39,028 nucleotides of DNA from Chryseobacterium contaminans (lineage in GTDB: Bacteria > Bacteroidota > Bacteroidia > Flavobacteriales > Weeksellaceae): NCBI RefSeq assembly GCF_001684955.1, contig NZ_MAYF01000168.1, forward strand, positions 1 to 39,028, written 5' to 3'. Position 1 is the first letter of the stretch. Each line of letters begins with the position of its first letter. Both the position numbers and the translations under genes were made by a program. Under the pieces are notes generated by a model, which worked only from the letters and a program-made list of their open reading frames with translations, was not told where the DNA came from and made no database searches. Positions 1 through 9,951 of this stretch are shown in pieces.

Positions 1-853
1 TCTTTTTTAATTCATCACCAAAATCATCTCTTTCATAAAGTCTTTTACCGATCTGATCCCAAGAAGACGAATACAGCTTCAACTCTTTATAATTAGTGGA
101 ATGAAGCTCTGCACTTACTTTTGTTCTGTAATTCCTGTCGTTTCTCACAAATTTTTCTGTTTTGAAACCTTTTACATTCTCAAATCCAAATCTATATGTT
201 CTGTATTGGGAACCATACATAGTCTGCTCTTCCACAAATCTATATTTAGGTGCTAAAGCTCCTGTATAGTTAATATTATATGAGATATTAATAGGGGTAT
301 CAAAAACATATTCAGTATAAAGAGACGGGGTATCAGACTCTATTAAAAACTCAGGAATACTGTATAAAAATGGTGATATAATATCGTACTGATATTCCAG
401 TACAGAGCCGTTTTTGACATTGGGAAAAGCAAACTTTGTTACATTTACATATTTACTTTCTTTACTTTTATACTGTGAACTTTTTTCAACTTTTACAGGA
501 ACTGTAGCTCCATTTTCAAGGTTGTAAGTAAAAGCTTTGAATTTACCTAACGTTTCTTTATCAACTCCATACTGATAAAGTGGCACTTCCAAATTTAGCC
601 AATCTTCAGCTTTATCCTTATCATAGATTTTGATCCTGTAAAAATATTTTTTAAGCAGATTTCCCGTAGAATTATCAATCATAAAATGAACAGATTTATA
701 TAGAATTTCCGCAGGAGCATTTTCATCTAATAATGACTTTGTCTTGGAAAGATCCGCATCAGAAAATTTAGGTGGGTTCAGAAACTCATGTTTCTGGGCT
801 TTAACTACCATTATATTGGCTGAGCATATCAGTATTAATACTATTTTTTTCAT
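1..853 (-). CDS. DUF3857 domain protein, N-terminal part (cut by window edge)
   Basis: The frame is open on the minus strand from the ATG at 853 to the window edge, giving 284 residues of a longer protein. It begins MKKIVLILICSANIMVVKAQ, a signal peptide, so the product is exported. The rest (for example NVTKFAFPNVKNGSVLEYQY and the following beta-rich segment) has the look of the DUF3857 domain that precedes a transglutaminase-like domain in Bacteroidota. The transglutaminase part would lie beyond the window. The gene starts 2 bp after the stop of a second DUF3857 gene, so the two are probably cotranscribed paralogues. The family's cellular role is not established; a link to the cell envelope is inference only. 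Confidence 0.8.
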   Translation of the reverse strand, partial: MKKIVLILICSANIMVVKAQKHEFLNPPKFSDADLSKTKSLLDENAPAEILYKSVHFMIDNSTGNLLKKYFYRIKIYDKDKAEDWLNLEVPLYQYGVDKETLGKFKAFTYNLENGATVPVKVEKSSQYKSKESKYVNVTKFAFPNVKNGSVLEYQYDIISPFLYSIPEFLIESDTPSLYTEYVFDTPINISYNINYTGALAPKYRFVEEQTMYGSQYRTYRFGFENVKGFKTEKFVRNDRNYRTKVSAELHSTNYKELKLYSSSWDQIGKRLYERDDFGDELKK

Positions 854-855
854 AT

Positions 856-2748
856 TTATATTTTCGTGATTAAAATTTTTGAGTTATCCATATTGAGCAT
901 TTTTTTTCTAAATCCTACATAATCATTGTACTTCTCCTTAAAGTAAGTTCCTTTATTAACCTGAACTTTTCTGTTCACCTTTATTTCTTCTCCATTTTTC
1001 ACAAAACTCAATTTATAATACCCGAATTCAGAATTAATGCTGATATCATTGGGAGTTTCATCAATTTTATACCCTTTAGGAATTATAAAACTGATTTCGT
1101 ATTCATCTTCAAATGACTGCCTGATTTCGAATGGAAGCTCACGGCTCTCGTCTGACTTATAAACATTATCAGAGAAAATCGGAACGGCTCTGAAAATAAG
1201 GCTGCTCCCAGCATTCTTACAGTAATTGTTGGTTTTAAAGTCTATATCGTAGGTAATAACAGCTTTGTCTTTATCATTGACAAAATTTTTCATTTCAACT
1301 TTCTCAAAGTTTAAGACATCAAATCTTTTTTTCAAGGCATCATTCTTTTCTTTTGGATTAAGGTTCACAAAGCCTAAATTGTAGTCATATTGATTTCCTG
1401 TGTAGAAAAAATTACCTTCTCCTATAATACTGTTATCCTCTCCTATCTTTATTTTCAGTTTTTGTTTTTCTTTATTCTGATCTGCTGAATATACCGGGGT
1501 ATTAATCAATTCTATTCCATTTTTCCTTATAGAAAGCACATTTCTGTCGGTAGTACTAAATCCTAAATGGTTAAATGCTGTCTGTTGTGAAGTATTTTCA
1601 AGCCAGATATTTCCATTTTCCGTAGGAACCATCAGAATTACGTGATTGCCACCCATTTTAGGAAAATCCGGGTCAAAAGATACCTGTGAAGGACCTGAAT
1701 TGATCACACAATAGTAAGAAGGAATTCCAGCTTCATCCAATAAGGTTTTCATATAATTGGTAAGACCTTTACAGTCTCCATATCCTTTCTTATGAACCTC
1801 ATCCGGCATCATAGGAAGCCAGCCTCCAATTCCCAACCCTACATATATATATCTGGTTTTGTTCTGCATATACTGATAGATTTTCTTTACTTTATCTTCC
1901 ACAGAGCCCTGAAGCTGTAGAGCAGCTACTTCAGCTTTAATTGCAGGAGTAGAAACTGCCACCGGATCAATAAGATTGTTATAGTACCAGGTTCCAAAAT
2001 CTGTCCAGTTATTTAAAGTACCCTCTCTCCCTGCCAGATTGAATTTGGTAAGTGCAAAACTTACACTAGGCAATATTTTAACAGGCTCCGGAATAAGTAC
2101 AGCATCATCAATTGCTGGAACATTTTTGTAAGAATAATTTTTTTCATTCCCATTACTGCTCTCAACCACTGAAGCATAATTATACTTTGACGGATAGACT
2201 TTGGAGCGAAGATCAATCCCAGAGGTATTAATAATCTTCATTTGTGCTTCTTCCAAAGAAGTATTGGTAGAATAGAAAGGAATAAAATCAGGAATGAAAA
2301 CAGTATTTTTATCTTGAGACTGATAAGAAAAGTCAATGGTATAAGGATATTTAACAGGAGTATATGAAAATACCATTACTCTGTTATCAGAATAAAATAC
2401 ACCCTGTCTATTATTAGCAAAGTCACTAAAATCAGATTTGGAATAGCTTTTTATTTTCTTTCCGAATTCATCATAAACAGTAACTTTTACATCAGAAATA
2501 CTTCTTGATTTATCATACGGAATATAAGCAATTGCTTTTTCATCACCATCTTTATTTAAAACAGTGGTTACCGTGTTATATTGGTATCTTATTTCATCAA
2601 CTTTATTAATCTGAACTGTTGTAAGATCTTTTCTGATGACAACGTTAGCATTTTTCTTTAAATTTTCTGGAATTGAAGATGCCGGATAGATTTGGGCGAA
2701 ATATATTGAGGCTGTAGACAACGCCCCTAAAAATAATATTTTCATCAT
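856..2748 (-). CDS. DUF3857 and transglutaminase-like domain protein, secreted
   Basis: The start is one of two adjacent ATGs (2748 or 2745) that give MMKILFLGALSTASIYFAQ, a signal peptide; the upstream extension is not needed. A DUF3857 domain fills roughly residues 40-240. A transglutaminase-like core follows, with the conserved Cys in GYGDCKGL (C326) and His in GNHVIL (H369). The third catalytic position, often Asp, reads WLENTSQQ here (E384), so catalysis is uncertain. The C-terminal third is a beta-rich domain. About 630 residues is usual for this Bacteroidota family. It lies just upstream of a second DUF3857 gene on the same strand. A TAnnTTTG-type element on the minus strand (2772-2765) may be its promoter. 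Substrate unknown. Confidence 0.82.
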   Translation of the reverse strand: MMKILFLGALSTASIYFAQIYPASSIPENLKKNANVVIRKDLTTVQINKVDEIRYQYNTVTTVLNKDGDEKAIAYIPYDKSRSISDVKVTVYDEFGKKIKSYSKSDFSDFANNRQGVFYSDNRVMVFSYTPVKYPYTIDFSYQSQDKNTVFIPDFIPFYSTNTSLEEAQMKIINTSGIDLRSKVYPSKYNYASVVESSNGNEKNYSYKNVPAIDDAVLIPEPVKILPSVSFALTKFNLAGREGTLNNWTDFGTWYYNNLIDPVAVSTPAIKAEVAALQLQGSVEDKVKKIYQYMQNKTRYIYVGLGIGGWLPMMPDEVHKKGYGDCKGLTNYMKTLLDEAGIPSYYCVINSGPSQVSFDPDFPKMGGNHVILMVPTENGNIWLENTSQQTAFNHLGFSTTDRNVLSIRKNGIELINTPVYSADQNKEKQKLKIKIGEDNSIIGEGNFFYTGNQYDYNLGFVNLNPKEKNDALKKRFDVLNFEKVEMKNFVNDKDKAVITYDIDFKTNNYCKNAGSSLIFRAVPIFSDNVYKSDESRELPFEIRQSFEDEYEISFIIPKGYKIDETPNDISINSEFGYYKLSFVKNGEEIKVNRKVQVNKGTYFKEKYNDYVGFRKKMLNMDNSKILITKI

Positions 2749-3021
2749 GGTTATTATAATTGGGCAAAAATAACAAAATCTTAACAAATGTTAAAAAAAA
2801 TATGTCAAAAAAAATAACCACACAAAATGAAAGCTAATAAAATATTGACTTACAGATTATTACAACATATTAATATCTCAATTTGATGAAATAAAAGGCT
2901 CTACATAAATGAATCCTCCAAATAATACTTAAAAAAACACTACTCTAAATCTGCCTTAATATAAAGCTGTAAATAATCACTAGTCTTACAAAAGATAACA
3001 ATTAATACTATATCTATAAAT

Positions 3022-3048
3022 AAAAAAAGACTCCATTCTGAAGTCTTT
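3022..3048 (-). terminator. Probable intrinsic terminator
   Basis: The arms AAAGACT (3026-3032) and AGTCTTT (3042-3048) form a 7-bp stem with a 9-nt loop. Read on the minus strand it is followed by a run of T (the A tract 3022-3028 on plus). It lies 14 bp past the stop of the small membrane protein gene, in the correct orientation. The stem is AT-rich and modest. Confidence 0.55.
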
Positions 3049-3061
3049 AGATTTATACGTT

Positions 3062-3484
3062 TTAATCATTGGGAATTCTCTTACTATCATAGGTATCACT
3101 TCCAAGTCCCAACACCGGAATGAAAATAAACCCGAAGAAGAACAACAGAATTGTGTAAAGAGGGGTTTCTTTTGCAAAGCCTTTAGCTAATCGGTCATTG
3201 ACTACCCATGCGGCATATAGGTTTACAAATGGAATTAAGAAGAGGATGATCCACCATATCGGCTTTTTCACTATATCCAGCATGACAATAGCATTGTAAA
3301 TAGGAACAAAAGCTGCCCAAGCATCTTCCCTGCCTGCCTTTTTAAAGATTTTGAACATACAGTATCCATAAAAAAGGTACACCAGTAAGCTCATGAACAT
3401 TGATCCAATCCCTAATCCTGCAGCGGCTGCACCAGAAACCGCATCTACCCCATTGTAGGGGTCTGTTTGTAAAAGAGTTAACAT
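3062..3484 (-). CDS. Small membrane protein, DUF5684-like
   Basis: This 140-residue protein has about four hydrophobic segments: around residues 22-46 (AGLGIGSMFMSLLVYLFYGYCMF), 60-72, 76-92 (PIWWIILFLIPFVNLY) and 107-127 (LYTILLFFFGFIFIPVLGLG). The motif AGREDAWAAFVPIYNAIVML followed by KKPIWW is typical of the DUF5684 membrane domain of Bacteroidota, which is sometimes fused to signal peptidase I. The family has no known biochemical activity. The gene has its own likely terminator downstream and is separated from gyrB by another, so it is probably transcribed alone. Confidence 0.75.
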   Translation of the reverse strand: MLTLLQTDPYNGVDAVSGAAAAGLGIGSMFMSLLVYLFYGYCMFKIFKKAGREDAWAAFVPIYNAIVMLDIVKKPIWWIILFLIPFVNLYAAWVVNDRLAKGFAKETPLYTILLFFFGFIFIPVLGLGSDTYDSKRIPND

Positions 3485-3513
3485 ATTATTATTTTTTTGG
3501 TTTGGTCAAATAT

Positions 3514-3546
3514 AAAAAAAGCTTCTAAATAATTAGAAGCTTTTTT
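3514..3546. terminator. Symmetrical intrinsic terminator downstream of gyrB
   Basis: GCTTCTAA (3521-3528), loop ATAA, TTAGAAGC (3533-3540) form a perfect 8-bp stem. It is flanked by A6 on one side and T6 on the other, so it reads as a terminator in both directions. Its natural client is gyrB on the minus strand, 18 bp away. Confidence 0.8.
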
Positions 3547-3564
3547 GTGATATTTTAAAAAGGA

Positions 3565-5568
<2,004 letters not shown>

Positions 5569-5593
5569 TTAAAAAGTGTCAAAAAAATGTAGA

Positions 5594-5640
5594 GTTAAAA
5601 GAAAAAGAAGCAAACAAAATTCGCTTCTTTTTCTTTTAAC
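5594..5640. terminator. Strong hairpin between the secreted protein gene and gyrB
   Basis: The arms 5594-5611 (GTTAAAAGAAAAAGAAGC) and 5623-5640 are perfect reverse complements: 18 bp with an 11-nt loop. The hairpin follows the stop of the minus-strand gene ending at 5655. The lower stem is A/T-only and can supply the T tract in either direction. It should insulate gyrB from its upstream neighbour. Confidence 0.75.
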
Positions 5641-5654
5641 TTATATCTATAGAT

Positions 5655-6842
5655 TTATGGAGTATGCTTATTAATTTTAAATATATTTTTCAATTTATAG
5701 CTATAGTTGAATCTATTTTCTTTCTGGGTCAGGTTTACCTGCACTTCCATTCTATCGGGATAAAGAAAAAATTCAAAATAATTAATCTCTCCTTTTTTCA
5801 CCTCGATATCTGCTACCTGTTGTTTTCCTTTAAGCATATCATAATATTCTCCTAAAAATTTAAAGTCTGATGACATACTGTCAAAATGAGGAGTTACTTT
5901 AAATTTAAGAACATAAGTTTTCTTATCAAAATCATAATTTAGATTTTGTTCTATTTTTTCGATAAAAAAAGAAACATCAGATTGATCATTCTTCTTCTTC
6001 ACATAAAAAAATTCATTAGGCAAGACCAGTTTTATATCTTTTTCCATTATATTCAGGTCTCCCCTTGGAAGCACATAATCATTGGTCATATTCTGCAGAG
6101 ACATATTACTCAATGATCTGAAAAATCGATCTATATTCTGTCTTGTTATATTTTCATCCTTATCTTCAATATAAGCTTTATAAAGAGCCAGTGTACATTC
6201 ATTGCCAGAAGTCTGAGTATTAATATCTTTACATAATCGTGTTAACAGGCCTGGCGCAAATTCATCAACCTTTTCATCAATATGAATTTTGTTTGCCCTA
6301 TTGATATCCCTTATCAATTGAACATATTTTGAAATTTTACTGTTTGCAGGAAGGTCCATCATATTTAAAAAATGAGCAAGAACCTGTTCATTCGTCATAT
6401 TCCGACAAATAACCATGTACAAAAAATTGGTAACATTATTCCGGGGATTGTAGGTGGCAAAATCTACTGTTCCAAAGGCCATTTTCCATGTATTGTTATT
6501 TCGGACCGGAACTGTAGAGATATTCTTTCCCATCAGCTGGCTGTTCATCTGTGGAACCAATATAAATCCGGTATTCAGGAAATCATATTTTCTGTTTTCA
6601 AAAAAAATCAGTTCTAAAGAATTAAAACTGCTATCTCTTCCACTAGAACGTTGAAGATTCTGGTAAAATACCTCCCCGGCAATTCTTCTTCCTTCATCAA
6701 TAAAAAAATTATATTCTGCAGGAAGGTTAACTTGTTCTCCCTGGGGCATATAAATTCCCTTCAACCCATTCCTATACTGGGCGGAAGAATATGAGTAAAA
6801 TAGAAAAAAGACTATAATAGCTCCCTTGTTTAAAAATTTCAT
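5655..6842 (-). CDS. Secreted protein of unknown function
   Basis: This 395-residue protein begins MKFLNKGAIIVFFLFYSYSSAQ, a clear signal peptide ending in SAQ. The ATG at 6842 was chosen because the two codons before it would need a TTG start. I do not recognise the family. Visible features are an N-terminal half with DFATYNPRNNVTNFLYMVICRN and a two-Cys stretch (RLCKDINTQTSGNECTLALYKAY). The C-terminal half is rich in alternating charged and aromatic residues (FKVTPHFDSMSSDFKFLGEYYD; KKGEINYFEFFLYPDRMEVQVNL) and is probably beta-structured. There are no transmembrane segments after the signal. It stands alone between a divergent cydA and the gyrB terminator. Confidence 0.75.
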   Translation of the reverse strand: MKFLNKGAIIVFFLFYSYSSAQYRNGLKGIYMPQGEQVNLPAEYNFFIDEGRRIAGEVFYQNLQRSSGRDSSFNSLELIFFENRKYDFLNTGFILVPQMNSQLMGKNISTVPVRNNNTWKMAFGTVDFATYNPRNNVTNFLYMVICRNMTNEQVLAHFLNMMDLPANSKISKYVQLIRDINRANKIHIDEKVDEFAPGLLTRLCKDINTQTSGNECTLALYKAYIEDKDENITRQNIDRFFRSLSNMSLQNMTNDYVLPRGDLNIMEKDIKLVLPNEFFYVKKKNDQSDVSFFIEKIEQNLNYDFDKKTYVLKFKVTPHFDSMSSDFKFLGEYYDMLKGKQQVADIEVKKGEINYFEFFLYPDRMEVQVNLTQKENRFNYSYKLKNIFKINKHTP

Positions 6843-7051
6843 GGTCAATAATTCAATCTAAATTCCTGCAAATATGACATTTTTTTTCGGGGTTTAAAAT
6901 AAAAAATGTAGGGTTTTCTTTAGGAAAACATAAAGAATAGCCAACTAATAAAGATTCAAAATTAATGTGTATTGCTGAAATAATAACTGTTTTAAATCAT
7001 ACTCAACATCAATAATTTATGCGTAAATTTATTTACTGAAAAGTTGATATT

Positions 7052-8395
7052 ATGGATGATTTTATAGCTGCCCGCGCCCAGATGGCGCTTTCTCTGGGCT
7101 TCCATATCATATTCTCCTGTGTGGGAATGGTAATGCCTTTCTTAATGGCTTTTGCCCATTGGAAGTACCTAAAAACCAATAATGAAGTATATAAAGGACT
7201 TACAAAAGCATGGAGCAAAGGAGTTGCGATCTTATTTGCTACCGGTGCTGTTTCAGGAACGATGCTTTCCTTTGAGCTTGGACTTTTATGGCCTGGATTT
7301 ATGAAACATGCAGGGCCAATCTTTGGAATGCCATTCTCATTGGAGGGAACAGCTTTTTTTATTGAAGCTATAGCCATTGGCTTCTTTTTATATGGATGGG
7401 ATAAATTCAATAAATGGTTTCACTGGTTCTGTGGTTTTCTTGTAGGCGTAAGTGGACTGGCATCCGGTATCCTGGTGGTAGCTGCCAATTCCTGGATGAA
7501 CTCTCCTTCCGGCTTTGATTATATTAACGGACAATACCTTAATATAGATCCTATTAAAGCAATGTTCAATGATGCCTGGTTTCCACAGGCTCTTCATATG
7601 ACGGTTGCTGCTTTTTGTGCGACAGGATTCGCTGTAGCCGGAGTTCATGCTTTTTTAATTATGCGAAAAAAGAATGTTGAATTCCATACCAAAGCCTTCA
7701 GAATTGCCGTGGGATTTGCTTTAATTGGAGCATTTGGGGCTCCTTTAAGTGGTGACGTTGCAGCAAAATCTGTTGCAGAAAGACAACCTATCAAGCTAGC
7801 GGCTATGGAAGCTCACTTTGAAACAGAAAAAGGAGCTTCGTTTGTCATTGGCGGAATTCCGGATGAGGAAAAAGAAGAAATAAAATATGCCATTAAAATT
7901 CCAAAGGTATTAAGCTTTTTGGTAAGCAATGATTTCAATGCTGAAGTAAAAGGCCTTAAAGATTTTCCAAAGGATGAATGGCCTCCGATAGCGGTTACCC
8001 ATTATGCTTTTCAGATTATGATCTTCTTTGGAGTAGTAATGATTTCTATTGGCGCTGTATACCTCTACGCTTTCTTCTTTAAAAAAGAATGGCTCACTAA
8101 AAACTGGCTATTAAAAACATTCCTGATTGCCACTCCATTCGGATATATTGCTCTGGAAGCGGGATGGACCGTTACTGAAGTAGGAAGACAGCCATGGATT
8201 ATTTATGGAGTGATGAGAACAATAGATGCCGTAACTCCAATGCCTGGAATACAGTATTCATTCTACTTCTTCACTGCAATTTTTATATCATTATCATTAA
8301 TTCTGGTATTCCTATTAAGAAGACAGGTGCAGATGGTACCGAAACTTTACGACCCAACAGACCCACAGTTTAACGATAAAAACAAAAAATCATGA
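7052..8395 (+). CDS. cydA: Cytochrome bd quinol oxidase subunit I
   Basis: This is the haem-carrying subunit of cytochrome bd, which oxidises quinol and reduces O2 at the inner membrane with high affinity. At 447 residues it is short compared with the E. coli protein (about 520), so it has the compact Q-loop type. Likely haem ligands are H18 (LGFHII), H182 (ALHMTV) and M323 (FQIM). E98 and E105 lie in SLEGTAFFIEA, and the GRQPW motif is present (TEVGRQPWIIYG). The residue two before the Met ligand is Gln, where I recall Arg in E. coli (FRIM). Its stop overlaps cydB by 4 bp (ATGA). The gene is divergent from the secreted protein at 5655. Confidence 0.96.
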   Translation: MDDFIAARAQMALSLGFHIIFSCVGMVMPFLMAFAHWKYLKTNNEVYKGLTKAWSKGVAILFATGAVSGTMLSFELGLLWPGFMKHAGPIFGMPFSLEGTAFFIEAIAIGFFLYGWDKFNKWFHWFCGFLVGVSGLASGILVVAANSWMNSPSGFDYINGQYLNIDPIKAMFNDAWFPQALHMTVAAFCATGFAVAGVHAFLIMRKKNVEFHTKAFRIAVGFALIGAFGAPLSGDVAAKSVAERQPIKLAAMEAHFETEKGASFVIGGIPDEEKEEIKYAIKIPKVLSFLVSNDFNAEVKGLKDFPKDEWPPIAVTHYAFQIMIFFGVVMISIGAVYLYAFFFKKEWLTKNWLLKTFLIATPFGYIALEAGWTVTEVGRQPWIIYGVMRTIDAVTPMPGIQYSFYFFTAIFISLSLILVFLLRRQVQMVPKLYDPTDPQFNDKNKKS

Positions 8396-9396
8396 TCTAC
8401 ATTGTTATAGGTTTTCTATGGCTTTCCATCTGTCTTTATATTATTCTGGGTGGTGCTGACTTTGGAGCAGGTATTGTGGAACTTTTCACCAATAAAAAAG
8501 CCCGTCATAAAACTCAGGAGATTATGTATGAATCTATTGCTCCGGTTTGGGAAGCCAATCATATGTGGCTGATTATTGCTATTGTGATTCTTTTTGTTGG
8601 TTTTCCGGACATTTATACCACCATGTCTACTTATCTCCATATTCCTCTGGTTTTAATGCTTGTAGGAATTATTGCAAGAGGAACAGCGTTTACATTCAGG
8701 CATTATGACGCCGTAAAGGATAACTGGCAGGTTTTATATACACAGATATTCTATTACGCGAGCCTTTTAACTCCTTTTTTCCTTGGATTAATAGCAGCAG
8801 CAACGGTTTCCCATTCTATCAATCCTGATGCAGTAGGTTTTCTTGATCTCTATGTTTACAGCTGGCTGAACTGGTTTGGAGTATCTGTAGGTTTATTTAC
8901 AGTAGCGCTGTGCGCTTACCTAGCCTCTATATTTTCATTAAGAGAAACCCGAGGGAAAGAAGAATTGCTATTAATGATCAGAAAATCAAAACAGACGATG
9001 ATCTTTGTTGTAATTACAGGAATTCTAGTTTTTGTCACAGCTTATATTTCAGATATTCCACTTTTAATGTGGGTATTTTCAAAACCTTTAGGAATTATGG
9101 CCATTGCTTTTGCTACGGTTGCTTTATTGCTTATCCTAAGAGCTTTGAATAATCAAAAATTACTACCTGTAAGAGCGTTGGCAGGATTTCAAATGGTGAT
9201 GATTCTTGTAGCAGCTACTTACCAACATAATCCGGATATTATTTTATTAGGTAACGGACAGCATCTTTCACTTTTAGAGCATATGGCACCGCCTAAAACT
9301 ATTGCTGCATTAGGTTGGGCATTAATGCTGGGATCATTATTTATTCTCCCGTTTTTATTTTACCTGATGGCTTCTTTCAGTAAATTAAGAAAATAA
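8392..9396 (+). CDS. cydB: Cytochrome bd quinol oxidase subunit II
   Basis: This 334-residue polytopic membrane protein is the partner of CydA and is needed for the haem b595/d site. The N-terminus MIYIVIGFLWLSICLYIILGGADFGAG is the typical CydB start, with the conserved GGADFG motif. YESIAPVWEANHMWLIIAIVILFVGFP is the second family signature. About eight or nine hydrophobic helices are visible. Translation is probably coupled to cydA through the ATGA overlap. I found no small CydX-like ORF immediately downstream; a ClbS-like gene follows after 5 bp instead. Confidence 0.96.
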   Translation: MIYIVIGFLWLSICLYIILGGADFGAGIVELFTNKKARHKTQEIMYESIAPVWEANHMWLIIAIVILFVGFPDIYTTMSTYLHIPLVLMLVGIIARGTAFTFRHYDAVKDNWQVLYTQIFYYASLLTPFFLGLIAAATVSHSINPDAVGFLDLYVYSWLNWFGVSVGLFTVALCAYLASIFSLRETRGKEELLLMIRKSKQTMIFVVITGILVFVTAYISDIPLLMWVFSKPLGIMAIAFATVALLLILRALNNQKLLPVRALAGFQMVMILVAATYQHNPDIILLGNGQHLSLLEHMAPPKTIAALGWALMLGSLFILPFLFYLMASFSKLRK

Positions 9397-9401
9397 GAGA
9401 T

Positions 9402-9917
9402 ATGCAGAACTATAAAGACAAAGCAGAACTTATTGAAGAAATTAAATCAAGATATTTTCTCTACGATCAGGAGTTCAATGATATTAAAGAAGGGGAAAAA
9501 GATCTGTTAAAATCCGGAGTTGATAAAACTCCTTCTCAAAATATATCCTATCAGATTGGCTGGACCCATCTTCTCCTACAATGGGAAGCTGATGAAAAGA
9601 AAGGAATTGAAGTAAAAACTCCTACTCCTGAATACAAATGGAATAATTTAAAGGGACTATATCAGTCTTTTTATGACCAATATGGTTCTTATAGTTTAGC
9701 CGAACAAAGGGAATTATTAAAAAAGCAAGTCAACGAAATTATAGAATGGATTGAAAAGCTTGATGATAAAATACTGTTTGAACCTGAACAAAGAAAATGG
9801 GCAACAACACCAGCAAAGTGGCCCGTTTGGAAATGGATACACATTAATACTGTAGCACCATTTAAAAATTTCAGGACACAGCTTCGAAAATGGAAAAAAG
9901 AAACCGGTACAGAGTAA
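9402..9917 (+). CDS. ClbS/DfsB family four-helix bundle protein
   Basis: This 171-residue protein lacks a signal peptide, so it is likely cytoplasmic. The pattern NYKDKAELIEEIKSRYFLYDQEF, then SYQIGWTHLLLQWE, TPEYKWNNLKGLYQSFYDQY and WPVWKWIHINTVAPFKNFRTQLRKW matches the DUF1706/ClbS/DfsB family, a DinB-like helical bundle. E. coli ClbS opens the colibactin cyclopropane, but most homologues have no proven substrate, and nothing here points to a toxin cluster. It starts 5 bp after cydB and ends inside a terminator, so it is probably the third gene of the cyd operon. A role linked to oxidase function is only inferred from position. Confidence 0.85.
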   Translation: MQNYKDKAELIEEIKSRYFLYDQEFNDIKEGEKDLLKSGVDKTPSQNISYQIGWTHLLLQWEADEKKGIEVKTPTPEYKWNNLKGLYQSFYDQYGSYSLAEQRELLKKQVNEIIEWIEKLDDKILFEPEQRKWATTPAKWPVWKWIHINTVAPFKNFRTQLRKWKKETGTE

Positions 9918-9935
9918 TTCTGTACCGGTTTTTTT
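9901..9935 (+). terminator. Terminator overlapping the end of the ClbS-like gene
   Basis: AAACCGGTACAGA (9901-9913) and its perfect complement (9919-9931) make a 13-bp stem with a 5-nt loop, followed by a T run. The last codons and the stop TAA (9915-9917) lie inside the hairpin. It closes the cyd operon just before the convergent lysS gene. Confidence 0.92.
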
Positions 9936-9951
9936 ATGATGTTGTATAAAA

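Noticed and set aside
5655..6842. Assignment of the secreted protein to a metallopeptidase or gliding family
   Set aside because: No HExxH or other family motif could be seen, so no function is given.
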